Shown: positions 52,207 to 61,161 of the stretch, piece by piece | How the letters are laid out: every line of letters begins with the position of its first letter | How positions within the stretch are numbered: the stretch's first letter is position 1 | Assembly: GCA_009886755.1 (NCBI GenBank) | Contig: QXYU01000009.1 | Span: 1 to 64,000, forward strand | Origin: Flavobacteriaceae bacterium | Lineage (GTDB): Bacteria; Bacteroidota; Bacteroidia; Flavobacteriales; Flavobacteriaceae | Direction: 5' to 3' | DNA: 64,000 bases | The notes under the pieces: model-generated | Database searches by the model: none | The model's input: only the letters and a program-made list of their open reading frames with translations | Told to the model about the DNA's origin: nothing | Made by a program: the position numbers and the translations under genes

Positions 52207-53309
52207 AACGGAAACTGAAGCTGTTCGATCAAGGGAGATGTTGTCTCTTGTTGTATACTAGTCTCACTGCCTTTGAGGTTGGAAAGAGAAACACCGATAA
52301 GACGAACAGAGTCTTTTAATTTTTCTTGATACAGCAAATCTTTGCTATGTTCCAAAATCAAACTTTGATCTGAGATATAATGTCCAAAGGTTTTGCTTCG
52401 AGTTTGTATGGTAAAGTCGCTGTATTTTATTTTTAGGGTAATGGTCTTACCACCTCCTTTATGGCGCTGAATACGTCGATCCAAAGCAGTCGTGATTTGC
52501 AATAATTTTTCTTCTAAAAAAATCTCACTTGTCAGGTTTTGTGAAAAAGTTCGTTCGGCACCAATCGATTTAGGAATCCGCTCAGGCTTTACTTCACTTG
52601 TGTGAACACCTCTAACAACACGATAGAAATGAGCTCCTGATTTGCCGAAGTTATCTGTTAAAAATGCTTCTGATTTGTGTTTTAAATCGGCTCCTGTGAA
52701 AATCCCCAATTGATACATCCGATCCTTGGTTTTCTTACCAACACCATAGAATTTTTTAATTTCTAACTGGGCTAAAAAAGGAAGTACTTCTTCAGGAGGA
52801 ATCGTTTTTTGTCCATTGGGTTTATTCCAATCACTAGCGATTTTGGCCATAAACTTATTGATGGAAATCCCCGCCGAAGCATGCAATTCTGTTTTTTCGA
52901 AAATCTGCTTTCTTATTTCTTCTGCTATGAGAGTGGCTGAAGGGTTTTTAAATTTATTTTCTGTTACGTCCAAATACGCTTCATCCAATGACAAAGGCTC
53001 TACCAAATCGGTATAACTATAAAATATTTGTCGAATCTTCTCAGAAACTTCTTTGTAGCGATCAAATCGGGGAGAGACAAAAACCAAATCGGGACACAAA
53101 CGTTTAGCCACCCGACCACTCATTGCAGACCGCACCCCAAAGGTTCGTGCTTCATAACTGGCCGCTGCCACAACCCCGCGTTCCATGCCCCCACCTACGG
53201 CCAAAGGAAGACCTCGTAGTTTCGGATTATCCCGCTGTTCTACAGATGCATAAAACGCATCCATATCCACATGAATAATTTTCCGATCGGCAACTATTTT
53301 CTCAGACAT
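52203..53309 (-). CDS. dinB: DNA polymerase IV
   Basis: A 368-residue Y-family polymerase. IIHVDMDAFYASVEQRDNP (12-30) has the first Asp pair; SLDEAYLDVT holds the catalytic Asp-Glu; SIGAERTFSQNL and a little-finger domain (KTITLKIKYSDFTIQTRS) follow. It ends with FPF-like QLQFPF, similar to a beta-clamp-binding tail. It copies damaged DNA with low fidelity. A -7 box TACTTTTG lies 21 bases upstream; no LexA box is recognised. Confidence 0.94.
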   Translation of the reverse strand: MSEKIVADRKIIHVDMDAFYASVEQRDNPKLRGLPLAVGGGMERGVVAAASYEARTFGVRSAMSGRVAKRLCPDLVFVSPRFDRYKEVSEKIRQIFYSYTDLVEPLSLDEAYLDVTENKFKNPSATLIAEEIRKQIFEKTELHASAGISINKFMAKIASDWNKPNGQKTIPPEEVLPFLAQLEIKKFYGVGKKTKDRMYQLGIFTGADLKHKSEAFLTDNFGKSGAHFYRVVRGVHTSEVKPERIPKSIGAERTFSQNLTSEIFLEEKLLQITTALDRRIQRHKGGGKTITLKIKYSDFTIQTRSKTFGHYISDQSLILEHSKDLLYQEKLKDSVRLIGVSLSNLKGSETSIQQETTSPLIEQLQFPF

Positions 53310-53319
53310 CGTTAGAGGA

Positions 53320-53355
53320 TTGGGTCATTCAAAAGTAAGCAGCTATTTTTGAATG
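53320..53355. promoter_or_regulatory. Overlapping divergent promoters of dinB and the CYTH gene
   Basis: Plus strand: TTG at 53320-53322, 21 bases, TATTTTTG at 53344-53351 for the CYTH gene. Minus strand: TACTTTTG at 53337-53330 for dinB. Both -7 boxes sit in a perfect 9-bp inverted repeat, CATTCAAAA (53326-53334) and TTTTGAATG (53347-53355), separated by 12 bases. One regulator or the two polymerases could exclude each other here. Confidence 0.55.
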
Positions 53356-53371
53356 AAATTGATCCAACAGC

Positions 53372-53815
53372 ATGAATACAGAAATTGAACGGAAGTTTTT
53401 GGTGTCCGCAGGCACGTATAGAAAACTCGCACGAGAATCCATGTGCATTCAACAAGCCTATCTAAACAAAGACGCGGAACGAACCGTCCGGATCCGAATT
53501 GCCAACCAGCAAGCGTGGATCACGGTCAAAGGAAAGTCCGATGCTTCTGGATTGGTTCGTTTGGAATGGGAAAAGGAAATCGCTGTGGAAGAAGCCCAAT
53601 CGCTTTTATCACTTTGCTTACCAAAGCCCATTTTAAAAACGCGTTTCTTGGTTCCCTATCACGATTTGGAAATTGTTGTGGATGAATTTGAAAAACCCAA
53701 AAAAATGATCTTGGCAGAAGTGGAACTCCCTTCCGAAGACACCCCTTTTAATCCCCCAGAGTGGTTGGGAAAAGAGGTTACAGGTGATCCAAGCTACTAC
53801 AACTCAAAAATCTGA
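53372..53815 (+). CDS. CYTH-domain triphosphate tunnel metalloenzyme
   Basis: A 147-residue CYTH protein starting with the hallmark EIERKFLV (residues 3-10), with RTVRIRIANQQAWITVKGK (charged tunnel strands), WEKEIAVEEA and VVDEFEKPKKMILAEVEL. The Glu and Arg/Lys residues line the tunnel that binds metal and a triphosphate. Bacterial members hydrolyse inorganic triphosphate or thiamine triphosphate or make cAMP; the short length fits an inorganic triphosphatase. It overlaps the end of the convergent monooxygenase gene by 12 bases. Confidence 0.9.
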   Translation: MNTEIERKFLVSAGTYRKLARESMCIQQAYLNKDAERTVRIRIANQQAWITVKGKSDASGLVRLEWEKEIAVEEAQSLLSLCLPKPILKTRFLVPYHDLEIVVDEFEKPKKMILAEVELPSEDTPFNPPEWLGKEVTGDPSYYNSKI

Positions 53816-54130
53816 ATCGTAACCGTAGGAACGTAGCACTTCGCACACTTGCACGCGATAGTGCTCATAGGCTTTTTCACGCCCATAATGCTGCGCGACT
53901 AGGTGTTCGCTATTCTTTTTCCAATTCAGGACATCCTCTTGCGTTTTCCAGTAGCTGATCGTGACCCCCGAACCGTCTGAATTGCGGTAGCTTTCCAAGC
54001 CAATATAGCCGTCTTGCTTCTTCGCAAGTTCTCGGAGGTTCGTCGATAACTGGGTATAAAACGCATCGCCCTGCTCCCGTAACTGATTACTAAAAATCAC
54101 CGCATAGCATCCTTTTTGCATGGGTTTCAT
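53804..54130 (-). CDS. Antibiotic biosynthesis monooxygenase-like protein
   Basis: A 108-residue single-domain ABM fold: YAVIFSNQL as strand 1, LRELAKKQDGYIGLESYR with the middle strand, VTISYWKTQEDVLNWKKNSEH with the Trp and His of the family. It probably acts on a small aromatic or haem-like compound or is a structural dimer; substrate unknown. Its start overlaps the isoaspartyl peptidase stop by ATGA, so the two are coupled. Confidence 0.82.
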   Translation of the reverse strand: MKPMQKGCYAVIFSNQLREQGDAFYTQLSTNLRELAKKQDGYIGLESYRNSDGSGVTISYWKTQEDVLNWKKNSEHLVAQHYGREKAYEHYRVQVCEVLRSYGYDSDF

Positions 54131-55161
54131 TCGTACTTATAGATTTTGATGGTTTGCTCCCCTTGGGCATTCATATGAGCGCGATACATTCCTTCCGTAT
54201 TCATTTCCATAGCGACATTGCCAAAACGATCCAAACCTACAATACCTCCATCGCCTCCAAGTTTGGCTACTTTTTCATGAATTACGATTCGAGCGGCTTC
54301 TGCAATACTAAGCCCTTTATATTCGACCAAGGCGGCGATATCATGTGCCACCACAGAACGAATAAAAAATTCGCCCCAACCTGTCGCCGAAATCCCACAA
54401 CTGGCATTGTTAGCATAGGTTCCCGCCCCAATAATGGGGGCATCGCCAATACGATTCCATTTTTTATTGGTCATTCCTCCTGTAGAAGTTCCTGCGGCAA
54501 TATTCCCCGCTTGATCAAGTGCTACGCAACCCACAGTCCCCATCCGCTGTTGCTCGTAAAAAGCTGTTTTTTTATCAAGGGAAGCTTGCCCGGAAGCTTT
54601 TTCGGCTTGTACCCGTTTTAAGGCATCAATTCGTCTTTCGGTCACGAAATAATCAGGCGGTGCTACCGCCAAGCCTTGTTCTTTGGCGAAACGATCGGCA
54701 CCGGCACTGGAAAGCATTACATGGGGTGAGTCATTCATCACAGCGATGGCTGCACTAATGGGATTTTTGATGGTTCGGGCACCAGCAATAGCTCCGGCAT
54801 CCAAACGCGCTCCATCCATAAACGACGCATCCAACTCTACTTCGCCTTCGGCATTTAAAACAGCTCCTTTACCCGCATTAAACAAAGGTGAGTTTTCCAT
54901 CACATGGATGGTCTTTTCAACAGCCGCTGTGCTTGTTCCACCCGCCGCCAAAATAGCGTGGCCAACGGCAATGGCTTCTGCCAAGGTTTTACGATACGCA
55001 GCATCCATTTCTGGAGTCATATTCTTCCGAAGAATGGTTCCGGCGCCACCGTGAATAACGATTCCAAAAGTATCTTTGGAAGCGTCTTTGGATGGTTTTT
55101 TGGGTGCTTCTTTGCAACTAAAAAAAAGTATTCCTAGGGATAGAAAAAGAAATTGTTTCAT
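54127..55161 (-). CDS. Isoaspartyl peptidase/L-asparaginase, lipoprotein form
   Basis: A 344-residue plant-type asparaginase (Ntn hydrolase). A lipobox ILFFSC places it in the cell envelope. IHGGAGTI opens the mature part, and the autocleavage site is GTVGCVALDQAGNIAAGTST; cut here: MGTVGCVALD, with Thr the nucleophile of the beta subunit. AAGTSTGGMTNKKWNRIGD has the substrate-binding residues. It removes beta-aspartyl dipeptides. Coupled to the ABM gene. Confidence 0.9.
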   Translation of the reverse strand: MKQFLFLSLGILFFSCKEAPKKPSKDASKDTFGIVIHGGAGTILRKNMTPEMDAAYRKTLAEAIAVGHAILAAGGTSTAAVEKTIHVMENSPLFNAGKGAVLNAEGEVELDASFMDGARLDAGAIAGARTIKNPISAAIAVMNDSPHVMLSSAGADRFAKEQGLAVAPPDYFVTERRIDALKRVQAEKASGQASLDKKTAFYEQQRMGTVGCVALDQAGNIAAGTSTGGMTNKKWNRIGDAPIIGAGTYANNASCGISATGWGEFFIRSVVAHDIAALVEYKGLSIAEAARIVIHEKVAKLGGDGGIVGLDRFGNVAMEMNTEGMYRAHMNAQGEQTIKIYKYE

Positions 55162-55375
55162 CTGTTTTACATTTTATTTTTTTGATACGTGACAGATAGA
55201 GTTCGATCATCGTCATTTCGTTGTTTATCAATCTTTTGCTGTACGCTTTTCAGGGAGTTGTTTTTTGTTTTTTCAAGATATAAAATATCCCTCATTTGAA
55301 GGTAAAAGCTTGCATCCATATCCGCCACAACAGACGTAAAAATTTATGTACCTTGCCCGTCAAATGTACCCAATT

Positions 55376-56914
55376 ATGAAAATAAACATACCTTCTGTGC
55401 TAAAAGAATTAGGACTTGAAGCCAACGAAAAAGGAGTTTCCACAGGAAGCCACTGGTCGGGTTCTGGGGCCTCTATCCATTCCTATTCTCCCGTCGATGG
55501 AAAGCAGATTGGCGCTGTTAGCGGTGCTTCCTTGGAAGACTATGACATGACCCTAAACAAGGCCACTGAAGCCTTTGAAACGTTTCGCAAAATACCGGCT
55601 CCCAAACGGGGAGAATTGGTACGGCAATTTGGAAATAAACTACGCATCAAAAAAGAAGCACTGGGCGCCTTGGTTTCCTACGAAATGGGGAAGTCCTATC
55701 AAGAAGGGCTTGGAGAAGTTCAGGAGATGATCGATATCTGTGATTTTGCCGTCGGTCTTTCCCGTCAACTACAAGGATTTACGATGCACTCGGAACGTCC
55801 CGAGCATCGGATGTACGAACAATACCACCCCTTAGGTGTGGTTGGGATTATATCCGCCTTCAATTTTCCCGTAGCGGTTTGGAGTTGGAATGTCGCTTTG
55901 GCCTGGGTCTGCGGAAATGTATGTGTTTGGAAACCTAGTGATAAAGCGCCTTTTTGCAGCCTCGCTTGCCAACGAATCATCAGCGAAGTATTAGAAGAAA
56001 ACAACATCCCTAACGGAGTCTCCTGTTTACTCAACGGAGGAGCCGATGTCGGTCAATGGATGGCGGAAGACCCGCGCGTTGCTTTGGTCTCTGCGACCGG
56101 TTCTACTGCCATGGGCAAAAGTGTAGCACAAACCGTAGGCGCCCGTTTAGGGAAAAGCTTATTGGAATTGGGTGGAAATAATGCCATCATCGTTACGCCT
56201 GATGCCGATTTGGAAATGACTCTAATGGGAACTGTCTTTGGAGCCGTGGGAACCTGCGGGCAACGCTGTACCTCCACCCGCCGTTTGATTGTTCACGAAG
56301 CAATCTATGATCAAGTCGTACAAAGTTTGCAAAAAGCCTACGGTCAATTGAAAATTGGCAACCCCCTAGAGGAAAGCAACCACGTGGGCCCCTTGATTGA
56401 TCCGGATTCAGTAGCGCAATATACTGCCACTCTGAAAGAAGTGGAAGCGCAGGGTGGAACCTGGATTGTAAAAGGAGGGGTTTTAGAAGGCAAAGGCTAT
56501 GAAAGTGGCTGCTATGTCAAACCAGCCATTGCAGCAGTTACTGCCGAAACAGCTATTGTACAAACAGAAACTTTTGCACCTCTGCTCTATGTCATTCCCT
56601 ACACTGGTAGTGTAGAAAACGCCATTGTGATTCAAAACGACGTTCCGCAAGGACTTTCCTCCGCTATTATGACGCAAAACCTAAGAGAAGCCGAAACCTT
56701 CTTGACACATTGGGGAAGTGATTGTGGCATTGCCAATGTCAATATTGGTACTTCTGGTGCTGAAATTGGAGGTGCCTTCGGAGGGGAAAAAGAAACTGGT
56801 GGAGGAAGAGAAAGTGGCTCTGATGCATGGAAAGCCTATATGCGTCGTCAGACCAACACCATAAATTACTCCACAGAATTACCACTTGCACAAGGAATAA
56901 AATTTGAACTCTAG
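55376..56914 (+). CDS. Aldehyde dehydrogenase, ALDH7-like (aminoadipate-semialdehyde type)
   Basis: From the ATG at 55376 the protein has 512 residues. The NAD site has FNFPVAVWSWNVALA, the general base is Glu in LELGGNNAI, and the catalytic Cys is in GTCGQRCTSTRRL. These and the C-terminal GGGRESGSDAWKAYMRRQTNT fit ALDH7, which oxidises alpha-aminoadipate semialdehyde in lysine breakdown or other semialdehydes. The ATG at 55346 lacks family support. The next gene's promoter overlaps the 3' end. Confidence 0.9.
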   Translation: MKINIPSVLKELGLEANEKGVSTGSHWSGSGASIHSYSPVDGKQIGAVSGASLEDYDMTLNKATEAFETFRKIPAPKRGELVRQFGNKLRIKKEALGALVSYEMGKSYQEGLGEVQEMIDICDFAVGLSRQLQGFTMHSERPEHRMYEQYHPLGVVGIISAFNFPVAVWSWNVALAWVCGNVCVWKPSDKAPFCSLACQRIISEVLEENNIPNGVSCLLNGGADVGQWMAEDPRVALVSATGSTAMGKSVAQTVGARLGKSLLELGGNNAIIVTPDADLEMTLMGTVFGAVGTCGQRCTSTRRLIVHEAIYDQVVQSLQKAYGQLKIGNPLEESNHVGPLIDPDSVAQYTATLKEVEAQGGTWIVKGGVLEGKGYESGCYVKPAIAAVTAETAIVQTETFAPLLYVIPYTGSVENAIVIQNDVPQGLSSAIMTQNLREAETFLTHWGSDCGIANVNIGTSGAEIGGAFGGEKETGGGRESGSDAWKAYMRRQTNTINYSTELPLAQGIKFEL

Positions 56915-56932
56915 TTAAATAAAATATCTTTG
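56904..56932 (+). promoter_or_regulatory. Promoter of the membrane protein-gpsA unit
   Basis: TTG at 56904-56906 (inside the aldehyde dehydrogenase gene), 18 bases, TATCTTTG at 56925-56932, then 16 bases to the ATG. Perfect consensus. Confidence 0.72.
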
Positions 56933-56948
56933 CATTAAATAACCATTT

Positions 56949-57389
56949 ATGTACGCTATTCTAAAAACCATACACTCTTATTGGGCTTTTTTAGTTCTTC
57001 TCATTCTTATTGTTGCTGCTGGAAATGCCTTGTTGGCTCGTGTTCGCGGCAATAATTTTGAAGCTCGAGATTTACGGATCGCTCTATTTGGGTTGATCTT
57101 TTCACACATCCAACTCCTGATTGGACTCATTCTTTACTTTGTATCTCCTTGGTTTGACCAGTGGTCGAGTATGGGAATGGGGGGAGTGATGAAGGATTCA
57201 GAAGCGCGGTTGTACCTAGTGGAACATCCCATTACAAATATCCTAGCCATCGTATTCATTACTCTTGGCTGGTCATTACACAAAAGACAAACGGAGGCAT
57301 CTAAGAAGTTCCTCCGGATAGGGATCTTTTACAGCTTGGGCCTTTTGCTATTGCTCAGCAGAATTCCTTGGCAATCTTGGCTTGGCTAA
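56949..57389 (+). CDS. Four-span membrane protein of unknown function
   Basis: A 146-residue integral membrane protein with four hydrophobic segments (about 10-28, 45-66, 92-110, 122-142). Conserved-looking His residues occur in three of them (IHSYWAFL, FSHIQLLIGL, VEHPITNILA), a spacing that could hold a haem as in small cytochrome b proteins; such proteins are often labelled cytochrome B in Flavobacteria. No firm assignment. Own strong promoter; gpsA starts 16 bases after the stop. Confidence 0.75.
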   Translation: MYAILKTIHSYWAFLVLLILIVAAGNALLARVRGNNFEARDLRIALFGLIFSHIQLLIGLILYFVSPWFDQWSSMGMGGVMKDSEARLYLVEHPITNILAIVFITLGWSLHKRQTEASKKFLRIGIFYSLGLLLLLSRIPWQSWLG

Positions 57390-57404
57390 CCAAAATTTAT
57401 TTTT

Positions 57405-58406
57405 TTGACTCACCTCAAATCAAAATCCACAACGATCGCCGTTTTAGGGGGCGGAAGCTGGGGCACGGCACTGGTAAAAATTTTGACCGACAACGGCCAT
57501 CAAGTCTATTGGTATATCCGTGACACCCATGTTATTGGTCATATTCAAAATACAGGACACAACCCCAACTATTTGACCTTTGCAAAACTCAACTTGAATT
57601 ATATCCAGCTCAGCAATGATGTCAAAGAAGTAGTCAACAAATCCCCAAACCTCCTCTTAGCGATCCCTTCAGCTTTTATTGGGCCTGTTCTTGAAACCAT
57701 TGGCGATACACTCCAAACCAAAACCATCTTGTCGGCTGTCAAAGGAATTGTCCCAGAAACCCAGTTGGTCGTTGGGGAGCACCTGCTCCATCTTCAGGTA
57801 CCCAAAAATCAAATTGGGGTGATCGGTGGACCCAGTCATGCCGAAGAAGTGGCCAATGAAAAACGTTCCTACCTGACCATCGCTTTTAGTCGAGGAAAAA
57901 CAGCTACTCTATGGGCCGATCGACTGGCTTGTCGCTACATCAGAACCAAGGCATCCAAAGATGTCATTGGCATTGAATATGCCGCCATGCTCAAAAACAT
58001 CTATGCGCTTGCCGCAGGTATTGCCCTAGGATTGGAGTATGGCGATAATTTCAACAGTGTGCTCATCAGTAATGCGGTTCGAGAAATGAAGCGATTTCTA
58101 CGCATCGTTTACGGTAAAAAAAGAAACATCAACCACTCGGCCTATTTAGGAGATTTGTTGGTTACCGCCTTTTCCAGCTACAGTCGTAATCGGAATTTTG
58201 GGGAATGGATTGGTAAAGGCCATTCGGTGAAAGAAACTCAGGCCATTTTAAAAATGGTAGCCGAAGGCTACTATGCGGTTGCCTCTGCCATTAAGATTAA
58301 TGATGGGCAAACCCATATTCCCATCATTGAAGCGGTTCATGAAATTTTATACCAAGGGGGGGCTCCCGAAAAAGTCTTCGCGCAACTCAGTGATCAACTC
58401 AGCTAG
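57405..58406 (+). CDS. gpsA: NAD(P)-dependent glycerol-3-phosphate dehydrogenase
   Basis: A 333-residue GpsA. IAVLGGGSWGTALVKIL is the NAD(P) site, SAVKGIVPETQ and GVIGGPSHAEEVA the middle, and KDVIGIEYAAMLKNIYALAAGIALG includes the catalytic Lys. It makes sn-glycerol-3-phosphate for phospholipids. The start is TTG at 57405 (or ATT 57399): the frame has no ATG or GTG after the upstream stop at 57387-57389. Convergent with pheS, overlapping by 4 bases (CTAG). Confidence 0.92.
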   Translation: MTHLKSKSTTIAVLGGGSWGTALVKILTDNGHQVYWYIRDTHVIGHIQNTGHNPNYLTFAKLNLNYIQLSNDVKEVVNKSPNLLLAIPSAFIGPVLETIGDTLQTKTILSAVKGIVPETQLVVGEHLLHLQVPKNQIGVIGGPSHAEEVANEKRSYLTIAFSRGKTATLWADRLACRYIRTKASKDVIGIEYAAMLKNIYALAAGIALGLEYGDNFNSVLISNAVREMKRFLRIVYGKKRNINHSAYLGDLLVTAFSSYSRNRNFGEWIGKGHSVKETQAILKMVAEGYYAVASAIKINDGQTHIPIIEAVHEILYQGGAPEKVFAQLSDQLS

Positions 58407-59419
58407 AGACTTCCTTTGAATTGCTTGAGAAAGCGGACATCGTTTTCGAAAAACATACGAATATCGCTAATTTGGTAAAGCAGCATCGCAATACGTTCAA
58501 TACCCATTCCAAAAGCATAGCCTGAGTATTTCTCAGGATCAATACCGCAGTTGGAAAGAACATTAGGATCAACCATTCCACAGCCCATTATTTCCAACCA
58601 GCCAGTTCCTTTGGTGATTCGATAATCCGTTTCCGTCTCCAAACCCCAATAGATATCAACCTCAGCACTAGGCTCTGTAAAAGGGAAATAAGAAGGCCGC
58701 AGTCGGATTTTGGATTTTCCAAACAACGACTTCGTGAAATACAACAGCATTTGCTTCAAATCGGCAAAAGACACTTTTTCATCTATATAAAGACCTTCGA
58801 TCTGATGAAAAATACAATGCGATCGGGCCGAAATAGCTTCGTTGCGAAATACACGCCCCGGGGAAAGGGTTCGAATGGGAGGGGTATTGTTTTCCATATA
58901 CCGTACCTGAACCGAAGAGGTGTGCGTTCGTAAAAGAATATCGGGATCCGTTTGAATAAAAAAAGTGTCTTGCATATCCCGGGCAGGGTGGTACTCGGGT
59001 AAATTCAAAGCGGTAAAGTTGTGCCAGTCATCTTCAATCTCTGGCCCTTCCGAAATGGAGAAGCCTACTTGTGAAAAAATATCAATAATGCGGTTTCGCA
59101 CTAATGACAGAGGATGACGACTCCCTATTTCAAGAGGAAAAGCAGGACGAAAAGGATCGGCAATGGTTCCCGTTTGGTTTCCTTGAAAAGTTTGTGTTTG
59201 CAAAGCCTTTACCTTGTCCGCAACGGCCTGTTTTAGTGTATTGAGCAGTTGACCATACTCTTTTTTCTCAGCAGGAGCCACTTCTCGAAAAGCCGCAAAT
59301 AAGGCATTGAGAATTCCTTTTTTTCCAGCATACGCAATGCGGAATGCTTCAACGGCTTCCGTGCTGTCTGCCTCAAAGGTCTCGACAGTTGCTAGATGTT
59401 TTTTCACCGGGTCTATCAT
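58403..59419 (-). CDS. pheS: Phenylalanyl-tRNA synthetase alpha subunit
   Basis: A 338-residue class II synthetase subunit. The coiled-coil arm occupies residues 1-100; motif 1 includes GSRHPLSLV, motif 2 GRVFRNEAISARSHCIFHQIEG, and motif 3 GFGMGIERIAML (present as AFGMGIERIAML). It forms the catalytic part of the alpha2-beta2 enzyme with PheT, whose gene is not in this window. Usual length. Unremarkable context. Confidence 0.95.
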   Translation of the reverse strand: MIDPVKKHLATVETFEADSTEAVEAFRIAYAGKKGILNALFAAFREVAPAEKKEYGQLLNTLKQAVADKVKALQTQTFQGNQTGTIADPFRPAFPLEIGSRHPLSLVRNRIIDIFSQVGFSISEGPEIEDDWHNFTALNLPEYHPARDMQDTFFIQTDPDILLRTHTSSVQVRYMENNTPPIRTLSPGRVFRNEAISARSHCIFHQIEGLYIDEKVSFADLKQMLLYFTKSLFGKSKIRLRPSYFPFTEPSAEVDIYWGLETETDYRITKGTGWLEIMGCGMVDPNVLSNCGIDPEKYSGYAFGMGIERIAMLLYQISDIRMFFENDVRFLKQFKGSL

Positions 59420-59437
59420 GCAGCAAAAATAAAGGTT

Positions 59438-59803
59438 TTATTGGATCAAACCACGCTCTAAAAAATAATCCACAATGGCTGATTTCATTAAAATTCCCTG
59501 CTCCCCAGGCTTGAGGTTTGGAAGTGCTTCTAACAGTTCAAAATGGGGCCATCCATCCGGGTCGTAGTATTCAAAACGATAGTAGCCATAGGGTTCCAAA
59601 ACACGACAAATACCAATGTGTATCAAATTGACATTGTCATTTTTTTTAAAATGCTTGTCCAATTGACCCAATTCCTGCAAACCGATCAAATACAAAACCC
59701 CCTCAACATCAAGGGGTTCCCCATCAGAAAAACGATCTGTAAGAAGAGAAATCAATGCTTCCCAATGTTCTTTGACTTGGTTTGGTTTTGAGGATACTGA
59801 CAT
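59438..59803 (-). CDS. Soluble protein of unknown function upstream of pheS
   Basis: From the ATG at 59803 the protein has 121 residues. The open frame runs back to 59887, but that would overlap the start of cvpA. Helices at the start (SKPNQVKEHWEALISLLTDR) and end (LMKSAIVDYFLERGL) flank a core rich in Tyr and Leu (GVLYLIGLQELGQL, YGYYRFEYYDPDGWPHFEL). No catalytic motif, no signal peptide. It sits 18 bases from pheS on the same strand and is likely cotranscribed. Family not recognised. Confidence 0.7.
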   Translation of the reverse strand: MSVSSKPNQVKEHWEALISLLTDRFSDGEPLDVEGVLYLIGLQELGQLDKHFKKNDNVNLIHIGICRVLEPYGYYRFEYYDPDGWPHFELLEALPNLKPGEQGILMKSAIVDYFLERGLIQ

Positions 59804-59870
59804 ACGGATACGAAGATAGTCCTTTTCTGTACTATTGTGGAATCCCAAAAAAAATCCCAACTTGCCGTTC

Positions 59871-60392
59871 ATGACAGTTAACCCCATTGATTTAATTCTC
59901 TGTATTTTACTTGGATACGGTGCCCTTCAAGGTTTTCGGAAAGGGCTTTTGGTTGAAGTAGCCTCCCTAGCCGCTCTGGTCTTTGGGCTTTGGGGTGCCT
60001 TTTTCTTTGCCGATTGGGCCAAAATCTATATCGAATCTTACATAAGCCTCAACCCTGCCGTCCTTAATGCTGTATCCTATCTATTGGTGTTTGTTGCGAT
60101 TGTCATTGGCATTTCTTTGGTAGCCAAGGCCGTCACAAAAGTCATTCAACTTGTCGCGCTGGGTTTTTTGAACCGTATTCTAGGAAGCGTCTTTGGAGCA
60201 CTAAAAGTAGGCATCTTGCTTAGTGCGGTATTGGTTGCCATTCAACGTGTCAATTTCCTTATTACGCTAATCGATCCAAGCCTTATTGAGGCATCGGTAT
60301 TGTATGAGCCGCTATTAGACTTGGGTAGTTTAATTTTTGATTGGGTGATGACTTCTGATTCTTTGGGAGAACTCCCCAGTAATTTGGTGTAA
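59871..60392 (+). CDS. CvpA-family membrane protein
   Basis: From the ATG at 59871 the protein has 173 residues. NPIDLILCILLGYGALQGFRKG with four hydrophobic spans and the second AFALGLWGAFFFA-like segment (LAALVFGLWGAFF) is the CvpA pattern; VAKAVTKVIQLVALGFLNRILGSVFGALKVGI follows. In E. coli CvpA is needed for colicin V export and envelope integrity. The longer open frame from 59835 lies over the opposite gene's promoter. Convergent with batE. Confidence 0.88.
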   Translation: MTVNPIDLILCILLGYGALQGFRKGLLVEVASLAALVFGLWGAFFFADWAKIYIESYISLNPAVLNAVSYLLVFVAIVIGISLVAKAVTKVIQLVALGFLNRILGSVFGALKVGILLSAVLVAIQRVNFLITLIDPSLIEASVLYEPLLDLGSLIFDWVMTSDSLGELPSNLV

Positions 60393-60396
60393 TACT

Positions 60397-61161
60397 TTAC
60401 AAAGACCGAATGTTGGCATCTGAGACCCAGCCTTCTGCACCATTAGCAATTCGTATCTTTTGCCACTCTTGAAACTGCTCTAGGATTTGAACCTTGGTTC
60501 CCTCATGCAAAGTAAATTGAATTTCGGAGCGACGATTGGGTTCATTATTTACCTCAATTCGTTCAGAAAAAACAATCCCATACTGTTCTGACTGAAGTTG
60601 GCTGTTTTTTGTGTTAGCTGCAAAATAAGCGGCAATTCCCAAAGTCCCAAAAAGCAATGCTGAGACAAAAAGTTGTTTTTTGACCCGAGAAGATTGAAAC
60701 CATAAATAGCCTGTCATAAAAAGGGCAAACAGCCAAAACAATAAGAGGCTTAACCACGTCCAATGCTGCAAACTCAATACGGATAAAAACTTGGATTGAA
60801 ACTGTGCTACTTGCGTCTGCGGCAGTTCTTCAATGGCATCCACTGTCATGTTTTTAGCAAAAAGAATATTGTTGTTCAAGTCCGGATCATCGGGAGCCAA
60901 GGCCAGCCCTTTTTCAAAATAGTATATGCTTTCCGCCACGGCATTCATACGGTAATAAACACTTCCTAGATTGTAATACAAGGCAGCACTGTGTTCGCCC
61001 TCTTCCAATGATTTTAGATAGGCTTCTACAGCTTGTTTGTAAGCAGCATTGGTGTAGGCGGTATTGCCTTTTTGAAACCATTCTTCAGCGGTTTGGGCAT
61101 TTCCCTGATAAAGCCCTAGGCCCAACAAAAGCATCCCAAAAAAAGTGAAATTCAGTCTCAT
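60397..61161 (-). CDS. batE: BatE, TPR protein with C-terminal SH3-like domain
   Basis: A 254-residue exported protein. After a signal peptide ending GNAQ come tetratricopeptide repeats (about 24-115; ALYYNLGSVYYRMN, ESIYYFEKGLALAPDDPD), then two membrane spans (about 135-180) and an SH3-like domain at the C-terminus (IQFTLHEGTKVQILEQFQEWQKIRI, split here after QILEQ). Last gene of the bat operon; it overlaps batD by ATGA. Bat proteins are linked to aerotolerance and virulence in Bacteroides, but their molecular job is unclear. Confidence 0.88.
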   Translation of the reverse strand: MRLNFTFFGMLLLGLGLYQGNAQTAEEWFQKGNTAYTNAAYKQAVEAYLKSLEEGEHSAALYYNLGSVYYRMNAVAESIYYFEKGLALAPDDPDLNNNILFAKNMTVDAIEELPQTQVAQFQSKFLSVLSLQHWTWLSLLLFWLFALFMTGYLWFQSSRVKKQLFVSALLFGTLGIAAYFAANTKNSQLQSEQYGIVFSERIEVNNEPNRRSEIQFTLHEGTKVQILEQFQEWQKIRIANGAEGWVSDANIRSL

